Shown: positions 36,095 through 44,793 of the stretch, piece after piece | Layout: the number at the start of each line of letters is the position of its first letter | Position numbering within the stretch: the stretch's first letter is position 1 | Source: a virus | DNA: 48,831 nucleotides | IMG/VR virus record: IMGVR_UViG_3300024255_000043 | Location: 1-48,831 of that record | Strand: one strand, 5' to 3' | Program-made: the position numbers and the translations under genes | The notes under the pieces: model-generated | The model's input: only the letters and a program-made list of their open reading frames with translations | What the model was told of the DNA's origin: nothing | The model's database searches: none

Positions 36095-37256
36095 GGTCGC
36101 AAAGCCACCCATCTTTGCCAGATCCGTTGATTAACCACCTCTCCATCAGATTCTTGCGGGAGTACTTCTGGAACTTTCCGTCCGTAGGCCCTGCCTTAGG
36201 ATAACCGCCGCCAACCAGGTTCAACTCGCCAAACGGGTCATGAACGTGGAAATACTTGTCATCATAGCCGATCAAGCATACCCAATGGCCACCACCGCTG
36301 GGTTGGTCAACCGTTCCGTGATGAAGGATCCCGATCGGCACAGGAGTGTCGCTGTCGAGGATCTCAAGAAGAAGCTTTTCGGAGCCATCCATACGGAACT
36401 CGGCGGCAAAGCCCAGGGAGTGTGCGGCAGCCACCTGCGCCTCAGAAGAGACTGAATCTCCGAACCTGAACACCTCGTTCAAATACCAGTCGTCATCGCC
36501 CTTGATGGCGTCAGGATTAATGTAGGCCAGAGCCATGGCCATAGCAGAAGAGAAACAAGAGCGCTCGCCATGCCCAGTCTTGCTGTCACGCTGATAGAAG
36601 TAAGGCACTTGCAGTGGGAACTGTCCCCGAACTGGCGGGGATTCTGTCACTTCTTCGACCACAGCAGGAGCATTCCTGTAAGCAGCTTTAAACTTCTTTA
36701 GTACCCCAAGACCAAGAGAAGCCTCTAACTCCCTCCAGGCTGCAATCTGATGCTTCTCTTCTGCATAGTACAGAGCAGCGTCTTCCAAGAATGACTTGAG
36801 ACCAGAGCTAACAGAGGCGCAAGCAAGCTCAGCCTCTGCATCGCGCCGCCTAACAAGTCCAGGCATAGGGCCGTTGCCACCGTTAACCCATTTAGGCAAC
36901 TCTTCCTTAAAGACGGGGCACTTTGCTTCGCCTGCGTTCAGTCGTCGCCTAAGCGTTGAATCCTCAAGAGCAAACCAGCCACAGTTGTAGGTAAAACTGA
37001 CCAAAGCGTCGAACTCGTACTGATTCAGCTCGACGGTAATCAACATACTGACAGCCTCTTCAAACTTTGCGAGGTCTTCCTTTAAATACGCTCCGGCTTG
37101 TTCAATGTTGATCACAAAGCCTGGCTTGACCTCTGGCCCAGTATGGCCATAGCCAATTGTCCACGGATCCCCACCAGTCCCAGGATCTGGGTAAGCCTCC
37201 AAAACCAGGCCCTCATAATCCTTGATAAGCTCAATGCCAGCAGGGGATGTGTTCAT
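36087..37256 (-). CDS. Endolysin with GH24 lysozyme and C39-type peptidase domains, 389 aa
   Basis: Degrades host peptidoglycan at lysis. Residues 5-140 are a T4-type lysozyme: Glu15, Asp24 and Thr33 form the catalytic E-D-T set in LIKDYEGLVLEAYPDPG and WTIGYGHTG. After a helical linker, residues 212-350 match C39-like cysteine peptidases: Cys234 (RSCFSSAM), His324 (GGGHWVCLIGYD) and Asp340 (HVHDPFG). Papain-like endolysins cut peptide cross-links, so the fusion may cut both glycan and peptide. There is no signal peptide, so export would need a holin. It overlaps the HNH gene tail-to-tail. Confidence 0.85.
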   Translation of the reverse strand: MNTSPAGIELIKDYEGLVLEAYPDPGTGGDPWTIGYGHTGPEVKPGFVINIEQAGAYLKEDLAKFEEAVSMLITVELNQYEFDALVSFTYNCGWFALEDSTLRRRLNAGEAKCPVFKEELPKWVNGGNGPMPGLVRRRDAEAELACASVSSGLKSFLEDAALYYAEEKHQIAAWRELEASLGLGVLKKFKAAYRNAPAVVEEVTESPPVRGQFPLQVPYFYQRDSKTGHGERSCFSSAMAMALAYINPDAIKGDDDWYLNEVFRFGDSVSSEAQVAAAHSLGFAAEFRMDGSEKLLLEILDSDTPVPIGILHHGTVDQPSGGGHWVCLIGYDDKYFHVHDPFGELNLVGGGYPKAGPTDGKFQKYSRKNLMERWLINGSGKDGWLCDLR

Positions 37257-37286
37257 GGGATTCTCGCACCGCGGCTAGGCTACCGA

Positions 37287-37793
37287 TCAAACTTCGGGGC
37301 GTTTGTAGAGCAAGATCGTCTCGACACGATCAGCTGCAAGCAACCCAAGGGCCACAAGAAGCTGCATACCCGCAACCAACTCTTCGTCATCTAGCCTTAC
37401 GACGGGAGATTCTCCGATACGCTTCAGAAGACCTTTGACGCTTTGGTAAGCCATGAGTTGACCTTCGGCGGCCTGGATTTTGGCCTCTAGCTCCGGGTTC
37501 GCTAGCGCAGCTTCTTCGCTCCAGTCATCGGGTACTTCGGGCCAGGCGATATCTCCTTCTGATTCAGCAAAGAGACGAATGCCGCTAAGCTCCTGGTCGG
37601 AGAAACGCAGAAGCAATTCGGACGCCGCAATGGCTCCAATTTTGTACATATCGGCACGACGCTCGCCCTCTTGACGCAGAATCCTGAGGCAATACTGTTC
37701 TGGGTCCTGATAAGTGCGCCGACAGTATTCGACGATCCCATCGATAGCCCTGATAGATTTTAACGTAACGTACAGTGAGTTTTGAACGGCCAT
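37287..37793 (-). CDS. Hypothetical protein, 168 aa
   Basis: An acidic all-alpha protein (VEYCRRTYQDPEQYCLRILRQEGERRADMYKIGAIAASELLL) ending in a long helix (LVALGLLAADRVETILLYK). It sits between the endolysin and the fibre, so it could be a fibre chaperone or lysis accessory, but no family is seen. The ATG at 37793 follows a late-type promoter element. Confidence 0.55.
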   Translation of the reverse strand: MAVQNSLYVTLKSIRAIDGIVEYCRRTYQDPEQYCLRILRQEGERRADMYKIGAIAASELLLRFSDQELSGIRLFAESEGDIAWPEVPDDWSEEAALANPELEAKIQAAEGQLMAYQSVKGLLKRIGESPVVRLDDEELVAGMQLLVALGLLAADRVETILLYKRPEV

Positions 37794-37817
37794 TTCAGGC
37801 GTGGCATACAAGTTGCG

Positions 37818-37830
37818 CTAGTGTACCATT
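37818..37830 (-). promoter_or_regulatory. Late-type promoter AATGGTACACTAG
   Basis: Same family as the TerS element (GGCATACTAG); 25 bases before the ATG at 37793 and overlapping the fibre stop. Confidence 0.45.
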
Positions 37831-39701
37831 CAGGCACGAATCCAGACTTCGCTTCCACCTGCCTGCAAAGTTTGGCGATAGTAAAGGGCATCCTGAGCCA
37901 ATCTTACGTTGAGGCGAATCTCTTCGGGTGTTGTTCCAACCATCAAAGTCTCATCACCCTTGGCGCGAACACCGAGCACCAGCTGTCCAGAGCTGCCAAG
38001 GTACTGGGTCTGAGCCGTGCCTGGTACATTCTGCGTATTGTTAACAATAACAGTAACGGGAACGTTAGAAATCAAGATTCCTCCTTCAAAGTCGGCAGAG
38101 CCAACCTCGAAACCATAAAGCCCGGATCCGGCCACACCTACGCTAGCCTGAACTGTCGCAGAAGCGGGACCGCGTTGGTCAAGCTCGCTGGTGTACGTTA
38201 CTCCGGTCCTCCTCTCAAGGGTGATATCGTCCACAAGTTGGCCAGTAGTAGGGTCAAGGAGCTGGCGAAGCACAAGGGTGCGGGTTGTTCGGTCAAACTC
38301 GTACAAGCGGCAGGTGCCTTCAAATGAACTGGCAATCGCAATACAGTTCTGTCGGCCCGACCCGGCATTAACGACCGTACCAACAATAGGGATCTTCTGT
38401 GCCATAGCGGAGCATGGCATCAAAGGCGTAGCTTCCAGGCCCTGACCATCAGCGCCGGAATACGCAGAGACCAAGCCTTCGGCTAAGAATCGAGTGGCAC
38501 CTCTTGGGTCATAGTCAGACAGGTTGTTACCAGTTGCATCTTGGCTGTCTAGGACAATAGGAAAACCTGGCCCTTGGATCGTAAACTGTCCAGGTATCGT
38601 GTTATTGCTGCCCTGAATGTTGCTGTTGTTGTAGTACCTAACCAAGCAGTTCTGATAAAGGCTCGACATATTGGCACTCCTGGGCCAAGTAATGCCGTCA
38701 TTCGTCAAAGGCATGATCAAGCGACTATCGTAAAAGCGCTGAGCGCCTGTACCCATATTGGCATGAACGCAAGCCATTATAGGCTCTGTTGCCCTGATGC
38801 GATATTCCTCGTTACCATCAAGAACCAATGTAGTCTTAGCGAAAGGGGCCACCTCGATATTCTCTTGCCCATTGACCGCTGCACCTGTCAGGCCATCTTC
38901 CAGTTTAATTATCGAAGGGACAGGGCCGCATACAACGTGGACCAATCCGCGGTTAGAGCCGTTTGGATCTTGGCTATTTCGGAACGCAAAGAAGAACGTG
39001 TCGCGGAAAGCGAGTCCCAGCGAGAGCAGGGGCATCGGTGATTCGTAGGTTGTAGAGCCATTAGTCCTCCGTTGCTCAGAATAGCCGTAGCCTCCTTCGG
39101 ACATTGTGATGATATTGCCAGGCTCGCAGACCTCGATGACGAAGGTTTCTCCGTCAGCCAGAAAGAACGGCCCTTGAGACGGAATAGCGGCGAGGTAGTC
39201 GTTGCCGTTGTCATAGACCAGTACAGCATTGCCATCGCCCAGGCTGGTAACTTGTACAGCACCACGCTCCTCGAAGGGCTTGGGGTTGCCGGGATCGCTT
39301 TGGACGTAGTCAGAGGCAACGTAGCCAACCGCAAGTACCGTACGACCGATGTTACCTTCTTCGACTCGAATATTGTTCAGGGCCAGCAGAGTGTATCCGG
39401 GAACCGCGGAATCCGTCGCGACTAGGTAGCCGGCATCATTGACCAGCTCAGACACATTGTCACCCGGCTGTAAGTTATCTCCGGGCGTCCACTGGCCTAA
39501 CGATTGATCCCAGGTCAATGCCTGCGTGTCCGTTGGCGTACCGGTCACATTGGCCAGATCTTCAACAGCAAAGTCGTCAATAAAATCCGCCATGCGGATC
39601 TTTCTCGTCTTATAGGTTTGGCCACCGTCGTCGGTGTAGCTGACCATAAGCAGCGAGTCATCTGACGAGTCGTCAATGCTGGAGAAACTGGAGATTTTCA
39701 T
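37830..39701 (-). CDS. Tail fibre/receptor-binding protein, 623 aa
   Basis: Probably binds the host surface. Residues 1-42 (D-D-S-L-L-M-V-S-Y-T-D-D-G-G-Q-T-Y-K-T-R-K-I-R) match the start of the fibre at 39983-41800 almost residue for residue, so they are likely the virion-attachment module. The middle and end are beta-rich and glycine-rich with no catalytic motif (for example GYGYSEQRRTNG, PGQFTIQGPGFPI). The stop lies next to the promoter of the next gene, and the start overlaps the stop of 39698-39931. Confidence 0.7.
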   Translation of the reverse strand: MKISSFSSIDDSSDDSLLMVSYTDDGGQTYKTRKIRMADFIDDFAVEDLANVTGTPTDTQALTWDQSLGQWTPGDNLQPGDNVSELVNDAGYLVATDSAVPGYTLLALNNIRVEEGNIGRTVLAVGYVASDYVQSDPGNPKPFEERGAVQVTSLGDGNAVLVYDNGNDYLAAIPSQGPFFLADGETFVIEVCEPGNIITMSEGGYGYSEQRRTNGSTTYESPMPLLSLGLAFRDTFFFAFRNSQDPNGSNRGLVHVVCGPVPSIIKLEDGLTGAAVNGQENIEVAPFAKTTLVLDGNEEYRIRATEPIMACVHANMGTGAQRFYDSRLIMPLTNDGITWPRSANMSSLYQNCLVRYYNNSNIQGSNNTIPGQFTIQGPGFPIVLDSQDATGNNLSDYDPRGATRFLAEGLVSAYSGADGQGLEATPLMPCSAMAQKIPIVGTVVNAGSGRQNCIAIASSFEGTCRLYEFDRTTRTLVLRQLLDPTTGQLVDDITLERRTGVTYTSELDQRGPASATVQASVGVAGSGLYGFEVGSADFEGGILISNVPVTVIVNNTQNVPGTAQTQYLGSSGQLVLGVRAKGDETLMVGTTPEEIRLNVRLAQDALYYRQTLQAGGSEVWIRA

Positions 39702-39931
39702 TTCTTTGTGGTCTTAGGCCGCGTGGGGGTTTTGCGAGAAGTCTTAGGCAGTTGAGCCACGACTTGCTTCTTTAAGTCTTCCGGTACAGGGATTTCCTTG
39801 ACTACGTCGATTTGCTGAAGAAAGTTTCCTAGTGCTGCACTGGCTAATCGCATCAACATTGGGTTGTCTGCTTTCTTTGCCGCCGCATAGGCTTCAACGA
39901 ATTCGACAAGCTCCTCCTTAGGGGTAGCCAT
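39698..39931 (-). CDS. Small hypothetical protein, 77 aa
   Basis: Starts MATPKEELVEFVEAYAAAKK, all helical with a basic, threonine-rich tail (KTSRKTPTRPKTTKK). It could be a fibre assembly chaperone because it lies between two fibre genes. The ATG lies only 1-2 bases after a terminator hairpin, with no usable ribosome site visible, which is odd. Confidence 0.55.
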   Translation of the reverse strand: MATPKEELVEFVEAYAAAKKADNPMLMRLASAALGNFLQQIDVVKEIPVPEDLKKQVVAQLPKTSRKTPTRPKTTKK

Positions 39932-39932
39932 G

Positions 39933-39956
39933 AAAAAAGGGAGCAATTTGCTCCCC
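39933..39956 (-). terminator. Rho-independent terminator after the fibre at 39983
   Basis: Minus strand: GGGAGC, AAATT, GCTCCC, then six T, ending against the ATG of the next gene. Confidence 0.75.
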
Positions 39957-39982
39957 AAGTGTTCCGATCAGTAGATTTCGGA

Positions 39983-41800
39983 TCAATCCGATTCTTCTGT
40001 CTCGATGAAGGTCTTAGACATGACCTTGATGGCGCCGTTTGCTTGGTCAACCACCAGGAACAGGTAGTTGGCGGGCTCGGTCTGAGCGACGGTTGAACCG
40101 ATCAACTCGTTAACATTGTCTCCTTCTGAAACAAAGTTGCCATTAGTGATGCTCGTCTCAAGGGAGTCGACGGCGGTCTCAAGTTCACCAAGGGCGGTCT
40201 TAACACTGACGTTGTCACTAATAGTGCTACCGGAGAAGGTTCCCAGGTTGACGTCACCGTTAGAGGTGCCTTGTGCCGTACGCAGAGCAGTGATCTCAGC
40301 TGCGTTAGCCAGAACAGCGGACTCGGAGCCGCTACCAGCTTCGACTGCTTCCAAGGCCGTCTCCAGCTCTTGCAATGCCGTCTTGACAGAGCTGTTGTCG
40401 GTGATTGTTGCACCGGTAAAGCTGCCCAGGTCCGTGTCGCCATCAGCAGTGCCAATGGTTGTCAGGATGTCAGCGATATCTGCAGCGGAACCAGAAGCGC
40501 CAGTCTGCAGGTTAGAGATTGCAGTCTCGTTGGCTGCGATCCGTGTCTCGTGATCAGCTAGCTCGGTGTCGTTCGTCGCGATGTTCGCGGCGTTCTGCTC
40601 GGCCTTGGTCTCCAGAGACTGAAGAGCAACCTTGATGTTAGAGTTGTCGGCGATCGTAGAACCGGAGAACAAGCCTAGGTCAGTGCTGTTCTCACTAACG
40701 CCTGACAGGGTTGCCAGGTCAGCAATGTCCTGCAATACAGCAGTATCAACACTGATGACGTTACCAGTGATGTCAATGCCAGTACCTGCGACTGCGGATC
40801 CAGCACCAGAGAACTGAGAGAATTCCAGACCAGTTGTATCGAGTACGATTGGGTCTGGAGTGATCAGAACGTAACCTTGACCCGCGTTGGCAGTACCCTG
40901 CTCAACGAAGACGTACATGCCGCTAGTGACTTCCCCGTTGGGGTTGCCATCAGCGTCTGCTGCACGGGACCATGCGCCGGCTGCAGCTTCATAGATGCCG
41001 TTCTCGGAAGCGTCGGTCTGTTCCTTGACCAAGACGCGATCACCAGATTCGACGGCCACGCCATCGATGGTCTGAGTTCCGCTCAGTGTGATGTTGCTGT
41101 TAGTGGCAACTTGGACGGACTGCTTGGTGTCGAGTCCTTGAATTGCGCTGTCGACGTAAAGCTTGGTAGCTGCGTCGCTGTCCTGAGTCGGGGTTGCCAG
41201 GTTGGTCAGCTTGAAGCCGCCCATTGACTGGTCACCGGTGAAGGCAACGGATCCATCCTTGTGGATAAACTTGCCGTCAGCGACCCCGCCGAGGGTTGTA
41301 ATCGAGCTGTCGACGTAAGCCTTGACGCTTTGCTGAGTCGGGAGATGTGCGTCGCTATTGGTAGCGAGGTCATCTTCGTCAAGAACCTTGACTGCTAACT
41401 CGTCGCTATTGGTACCAGCGAATTCGAGGAAACCGCCAGTAAGGACTTTAACAGAAATGTTGCCAGAGCCATCAATGGTGATACCATTGCCAGCCGTGAG
41501 AGCGCCTTGCTTAAGCTCAAGAGCTGTCTCAAGCTGCTGAAGAGCACCTTTAACTGTAGAAGAGTCGGCGATTGTATCGCCTGTGAACGCACCAAGGTCA
41601 GTCGAACCTGCAGGTACTCCAGAAAGAGTTACGAGAGCAGATACGTCTGAATCCTGAGCGATGTCGTTGAGAAGGTCAGCGACACGGATTTTTCGTGTTG
41701 AGAATGTAGAACCAGCGTCACTGGTGTAGCTCAACATCAACAGAGAATCGTCCGTTGTGTCAGTTACGCCTGTAAACTGGCTGACCTTAAAGCTTGCCAT
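39983..41800 (-). CDS. Repeat-containing tail fibre protein, 605 aa
   Basis: An elongated fibre. Residues 1-45 share the DDSLLMLSYT ... TRKIRVADL module with 37830-39701. Four repeats of about 45 residues follow the plan D-L-G-x-F-x-G-x-T-I-x-D-N-x-x-V-K-x-A-L-x-x-L-E, each ending in a short coiled coil. A central domain (residues about 190-330: LTNLATPTQDSDAATKLYVD, DRVLVKEQTDASENGIYE, LEFSQFSGAG) is nearly the same as in the fibre at the right edge. A terminator follows. Virion place is inferred from these repeats. Confidence 0.75.
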   Translation of the reverse strand: MASFKVSQFTGVTDTTDDSLLMLSYTSDAGSTFSTRKIRVADLLNDIAQDSDVSALVTLSGVPAGSTDLGAFTGDTIADSSTVKGALQQLETALELKQGALTAGNGITIDGSGNISVKVLTGGFLEFAGTNSDELAVKVLDEDDLATNSDAHLPTQQSVKAYVDSSITTLGGVADGKFIHKDGSVAFTGDQSMGGFKLTNLATPTQDSDAATKLYVDSAIQGLDTKQSVQVATNSNITLSGTQTIDGVAVESGDRVLVKEQTDASENGIYEAAAGAWSRAADADGNPNGEVTSGMYVFVEQGTANAGQGYVLITPDPIVLDTTGLEFSQFSGAGSAVAGTGIDITGNVISVDTAVLQDIADLATLSGVSENSTDLGLFSGSTIADNSNIKVALQSLETKAEQNAANIATNDTELADHETRIAANETAISNLQTGASGSAADIADILTTIGTADGDTDLGSFTGATITDNSSVKTALQELETALEAVEAGSGSESAVLANAAEITALRTAQGTSNGDVNLGTFSGSTISDNVSVKTALGELETAVDSLETSITNGNFVSEGDNVNELIGSTVAQTEPANYLFLVVDQANGAIKVMSKTFIETEESD

Positions 41801-41842
41801 GGGATTAAAGAGTAAAGGTAATTACCGCCATTAGGCTTCCTC

Positions 41843-42820
41843 TTATTCTGGCTCAATGTACTCGATCTCGTTAGGACCTGAGATGAATGCAACATCAAGA
41901 TCCTGAAGGGCGGTCAGCATGTTGATCCATTGCCCGTCTTTCCGAACGTAATAGTTGCCATCTATCGGTGCTTCGGGGACGCCTCCATCATCTCCTCCGG
42001 TGGCGGCAATTGTCAGTTTCTTGGGCTCAGTGCTCACATCAGTAACGATACTGATACCATCTCCAGCCACGAATTGAACAGGCTCCTCTCCCTTCGCGGT
42101 TAGATCCTCTTGGCCATCTACCTGCCATGGGTTAAATGCAGAGATTCCATCGGAACCACCACCGCCACCGCTAAAGACGCTCCTGGGCACAAACAGGTTG
42201 GTCCACTTTGTGCCGTCCCAGGTAAGGACCTGACCCTTCTCATAAGGGATCCCAGAGTCAACGTTCCGAAGATCCTCGACGTCTGTCTTGGTGGCATTAA
42301 TGTCCCTGCCATCGCGGCCATCTGCCCCATCGCGCCCAGCAGGTCCTCTCTCCCCCTGTAAGCCGTCTACGCCGTCCCTGCCGTCTCTTCCGTCACGAAC
42401 GTCCTTGATCGCCCCTTCTACGCCCTCTGAGAGCCTCTTGAAGTTTTTCTTGATTTGATCACGCTCAGCCGAGAGGCGTTCAATTTTGATCTCGGTCTCA
42501 GTCTTGACAACCGTATCCTCAGAAAGGAAGTCGGTCGTTGTGTAGTATCCGCTACCTCGCTCCCACTGAGGAAGAATACTCGCAATGGCCTCCAGTGCCA
42601 TCTCGGAGTATTCATGGCCACCATCTAAGACCCAGATCTTCCAAGTCGCTTGGAAATCGGAAACCTCTGGGTACTTATCAATATAGATATAAAGATATTC
42701 GCCAGTATCAAAGCCTGGTCGACCGCTAACTATCGCCATCCGGGCGCAGCTACGGACGATTACGTCACTTCCCAGCTTATTCAGAATGTCCTTGCTGGAA
42801 AGGATCACGGAGCTAGCCAC
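41843..42820 (-). CDS. Fibre-associated protein with collagen-like repeat, 325 aa
   Basis: Starts at GTG. The N-terminal 95 residues are globular with several hydrophobic strands (GEYLYIYIDKYPEV). A coiled coil follows (ETEIKIERLSAERDQIKKNFKRL), then a collagen-type G-x-y run at about residues 142-172 (RDGRDGRDGVDGLQGERG, then PAGRDGADGRDGRD) that would form a trimeric rod. The C-terminus is beta-rich (GISIVTDVSTEPKKLTI; NYYVRKDGQWINML). Probably a fibre or whisker. It is divergent from the plus-strand cluster at 42875. Confidence 0.72.
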   Translation of the reverse strand: MASSVILSSKDILNKLGSDVIVRSCARMAIVSGRPGFDTGEYLYIYIDKYPEVSDFQATWKIWVLDGGHEYSEMALEAIASILPQWERGSGYYTTTDFLSEDTVVKTETEIKIERLSAERDQIKKNFKRLSEGVEGAIKDVRDGRDGRDGVDGLQGERGPAGRDGADGRDGRDINATKTDVEDLRNVDSGIPYEKGQVLTWDGTKWTNLFVPRSVFSGGGGGSDGISAFNPWQVDGQEDLTAKGEEPVQFVAGDGISIVTDVSTEPKKLTIAATGGDDGGVPEAPIDGNYYVRKDGQWINMLTALQDLDVAFISGPNEIEYIEPE

Positions 42821-42874
42821 TTATTCTCAGTAGGATTCCGATGGGTAGAATATGGAGATGTCGCAAGCTCTGCT

Positions 42875-43045
42875 ATGAAAGCCGTCACTGAAGCTATTAA
42901 ACCTGTCCTGATTCGCTTCCTGAGGTCCGAAGCTGTCCGTCAGCTGGTCGTTGACCTGCTCAAGGCTTATTCGAAAACCACCGACAACTCGATCGACGAT
43001 GGTATCGTTGACCTGGTATCTAATTCCTTAGGCCTCAATAAGTGA
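42875..43045 (+). CDS. Hypothetical protein, 56 aa
   Basis: Starts MKAVTEAIKPVLIRFLRSE; helical, hydrophobic enough to touch a membrane, with an acidic middle (TTDNSIDDGIVDLV). It is the first gene of a four-gene plus-strand cluster. A TGGGTAGAAT -10 lies about 25 bases upstream. Confidence 0.6.
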   Translation: MKAVTEAIKPVLIRFLRSEAVRQLVVDLLKAYSKTTDNSIDDGIVDLVSNSLGLNK

Positions 43046-43344
43046 AGGTTTTGACGACCCTGGAGGTCGCAATGGCCTTGGCTGTAGAGGTTATCAAAAC
43101 CCTTTGGAGCCAAGGTCTTTATCGTAACAACAAAATCCTAAAAAGGATTGTAGCTCAATGGTTTGACGTCTGGGTGGAATGGAAAACCATCAAGACCATG
43201 GAAGACGTCGATGAGCAGATCAAAGATCTGAACCCAGAACCCGTTCAATTTCACGAAGCGGTAAGATGGGAAGAAGAACATGGTGAAACGCCTCTAGGAG
43301 GCCCAATGGGAATTACACATGAATTCACGGATCACACCACTTGA
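43042..43344 (+). CDS. Hypothetical protein, 100 aa
   Basis: Starts at a GTG overlapping the upstream stop. N-terminal hydrophobic helix (VLTTLEVAMALAVEVIKTLW), then basic and aromatic helices (KRIVAQWFDVWVEWKTIKTM), then an acidic tail. Probably membrane-associated; it may be a virion-assembly or lysis protein. Unknown family. Confidence 0.6.
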   Translation: MKVLTTLEVAMALAVEVIKTLWSQGLYRNNKILKRIVAQWFDVWVEWKTIKTMEDVDEQIKDLNPEPVQFHEAVRWEEEHGETPLGGPMGITHEFTDHTT

Positions 43345-43519
43345 AGCTTGCCAGATGCTGTTCAGAGGGCAAAGCAACGTCAAGGTCATGGCTAACAAGC
43401 TGAACATGCCCCTTGAAGAACTGCAAGAAGTGTTCAGGGTATATTGCAAAAGCAACCCTGTAGACGAAAACGTCTGGAAGGGTGACATTGAACTATCCTG
43501 GCCTTACGGGGGTGCCTGA
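43319..43519 (+). CDS. Helix-turn-helix-like protein, 66 aa
   Basis: EACQMLFRGQSNVKVMANKLNMPLEELQEVF at residues 9-39 reads as a helix-turn-helix. It might bind DNA or be a small regulator. It overlaps the upstream gene by 26 bases. Function unknown. Confidence 0.55.
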   Translation: MNSRITPLEACQMLFRGQSNVKVMANKLNMPLEELQEVFRVYCKSNPVDENVWKGDIELSWPYGGA

Positions 43520-43521
43520 AA

Positions 43522-43860
43522 ATGCAAGCCACGCAAATTGATCAGACTATCTTTGACCCCACTGAATGTGCTTACTGGATTCGTAGGCAAACCATACCTC
43601 AAAGAGCTGACCTTTTGGCGTACGGTAAATTCCAGTCAACTCATTATCAAGATGTCGACTTGGATCGACTGGTGATTCACCGTTTAGAGATACTTCGGAA
43701 GGGCGTAGGAAATGGTCGTAGCTTTGTCAAATCTCTTCAGCTTCAATACGAAGAAATCCACATCTTCCCTGTAGAAGTTGAAGGCTTCTGGGAAAAGTGT
43801 GGATTCCTTAGGGACCCCGAACTTCCTTGGCTTATGACTTGGAGTCGTACAGCCAATTAG
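43522..43860 (+). CDS. Hypothetical protein, 112 aa
   Basis: Starts MQATQIDQTIFDPTECAYWIRR. Contains two tryptophan/aromatic patches and a C-terminal GFWEKCGFLRDPELPWLMTWS. No family is seen. It overlaps the minus-strand small gene tail-to-tail by 29 bases. Confidence 0.6.
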   Translation: MQATQIDQTIFDPTECAYWIRRQTIPQRADLLAYGKFQSTHYQDVDLDRLVIHRLEILRKGVGNGRSFVKSLQLQYEEIHIFPVEVEGFWEKCGFLRDPELPWLMTWSRTAN

Positions 43861-43990
43861 GGATCACATAAACATGTGCATCCACCCATTCTAAAGCCTT
43901 TTTCGTTGCTCGTACAGTGATTGGTTTGACGATAGCTTCCATTAAAGCTAAAGCAAGTAATGTGTCAATAACGAGCTGAAAATTAGTCAT
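43832..43990 (-). CDS. Membrane-associated hypothetical protein, 52 aa
   Basis: MTNFQLVIDTLLALALMEAIV gives one hydrophobic helix, followed by a basic part and an aromatic end (WVDAHVYVIPNWLYDSKS). ATGA overlap with the upstream holin-like gene. Possibly a lysis accessory. Confidence 0.6.
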   Translation of the reverse strand: MTNFQLVIDTLLALALMEAIVKPITVRATKKALEWVDAHVYVIPNWLYDSKS

Positions 43991-44169
43991 CTTCTTGTTT
44001 TTAAAGGGGCGAGTAGTGCTAGCAAAACACCGACATAACCATTGGCAGCGTTCTGAAAATCTTTGACGCCATCTTTCCCCTGGGCATGAAATCCAATAAA
44101 GGAAAGATGGGCAGTCATTAAAAGTCCTAGCAATACAAGAACACTGGATTCGTTGCAAAGCTTAGGCAT
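43987..44169 (-). CDS. Holin-like two-helix membrane protein, 60 aa
   Basis: Two hydrophobic segments, about residues 9-27 (SVLVLLGLLMTAHLSFIGF) and 43-55 (GYVGVLLALLAPL), with a basic end (KTRR), as in small class II holins. It would release an endolysin that lacks a signal peptide, such as 36087-37256. The call is based on topology only. Confidence 0.5.
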   Translation of the reverse strand: MPKLCNESSVLVLLGLLMTAHLSFIGFHAQGKDGVKDFQNAANGYVGVLLALLAPLKTRR

Positions 44170-44177
44170 GATTCAGA

Positions 44178-44399
44178 TCACTTCTTCTTTTTCTTGGCCT
44201 TCATCATTTCCATGCGTTTCAGCATGGCAGGGGGCATTTTACTCTTACCTTTTTTGGTAGGAGCTTTTTTAGCGCCAGCAGTCTTCTTAGCGAAGGGGTT
44301 GGCTTTCTTTTTAGCAGGGCGACCACGCTTGCTGCCGTATGTTCCGGAACCTTGAGGCATCTTTTTTCCGGCTTTCGCCGTAATGATGTTTACAGGCAT
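44178..44399 (-). CDS. Lysine-rich basic protein, 73 aa
   Basis: Starts MPVNIITAKAGKKMPQGSG and ends in K-A-K-K-K-K-K; about 40% basic. Probably binds DNA or a virion part. The start at 44399 is chosen over an upstream frame that overlaps the 44410 gene. Confidence 0.65.
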   Translation of the reverse strand: MPVNIITAKAGKKMPQGSGTYGSKRGRPAKKKANPFAKKTAGAKKAPTKKGKSKMPPAMLKRMEMMKAKKKKK

Positions 44400-44409
44400 A
44401 GTTTTCCCT

Positions 44410-44682
44410 TTATCTACACTTCCATCTACGACGAGCAGCCTTACCGCGAGGACTGCTCCAGGAACGACTGCGACTGCAAAAACCTTTCCTTCTCTTAGCA
44501 GCCTTTGACCCACGCTTGACTTTTCCGGTCACCGGGGCGCGTAGCTTGCTACCAGTAGCAGCATTGTACTTCTTACGCCCCTTGGCAGTCAGGCCACCGC
44601 CTTCCTTGACCGACAGCTTTTCGCCGCGACCAACAGAAAGGCTAGGCCCCTTCTTACTCTTGCGTGGCTTCTTGGCTGGCAT
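44410..44682 (-). CDS. DUF6321-like basic protein, 90 aa
   Basis: Starts MPAKKPRKSKKGPSLSVGRG. The segments G-G-L-T-A-K-G-R-K-K-Y-N-A-A-T-G-S-K-L and A-P-V-T-G match a small basic domain found in cyanophage and other virus proteins (DUF6321 by memory). It ends in Arg/Ser/Trp repeats (CSRSRSWSSPRGKAARR). Role unknown; likely structural or DNA-binding. Confidence 0.6.
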   Translation of the reverse strand: MPAKKPRKSKKGPSLSVGRGEKLSVKEGGGLTAKGRKKYNAATGSKLRAPVTGKVKRGSKAAKRRKGFCSRSRSWSSPRGKAARRRWKCR

Positions 44683-44726
44683 TAGCCTTGGGTCGCTGAT
44701 ATAGTGTTCCGTGATATAACGAGGAC

Positions 44727-44793
44727 ATGGCAAAACCTCTTCCTCCTATTGACGAGCTGTTCGAGCGGTTCTACGTGGACAGCACGAGCCGAT
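44727..44793 (+). pseudogene. Possible remnant of an HNH endonuclease start
   Basis: On the plus strand ATG at 44727 begins MAKPLPPIDELFERFYVDSTS, which looks like the start of HNH_3-type endonucleases (L-P-P-x-x-x-L-x-x-x-F-x-x-D). The frame then continues to 44894 with sequence antisense to the 25-residue gene, unlike any HNH domain. This suggests an insertion that was mostly deleted. Confidence 0.4.

Noticed and set aside
42650-43045. 131-codon plus-strand frame at the 42.8 kb divergence
   Set aside because: Its first half is antisense to the collagen-repeat gene; only the part from the ATG at 42875 is likely a gene.
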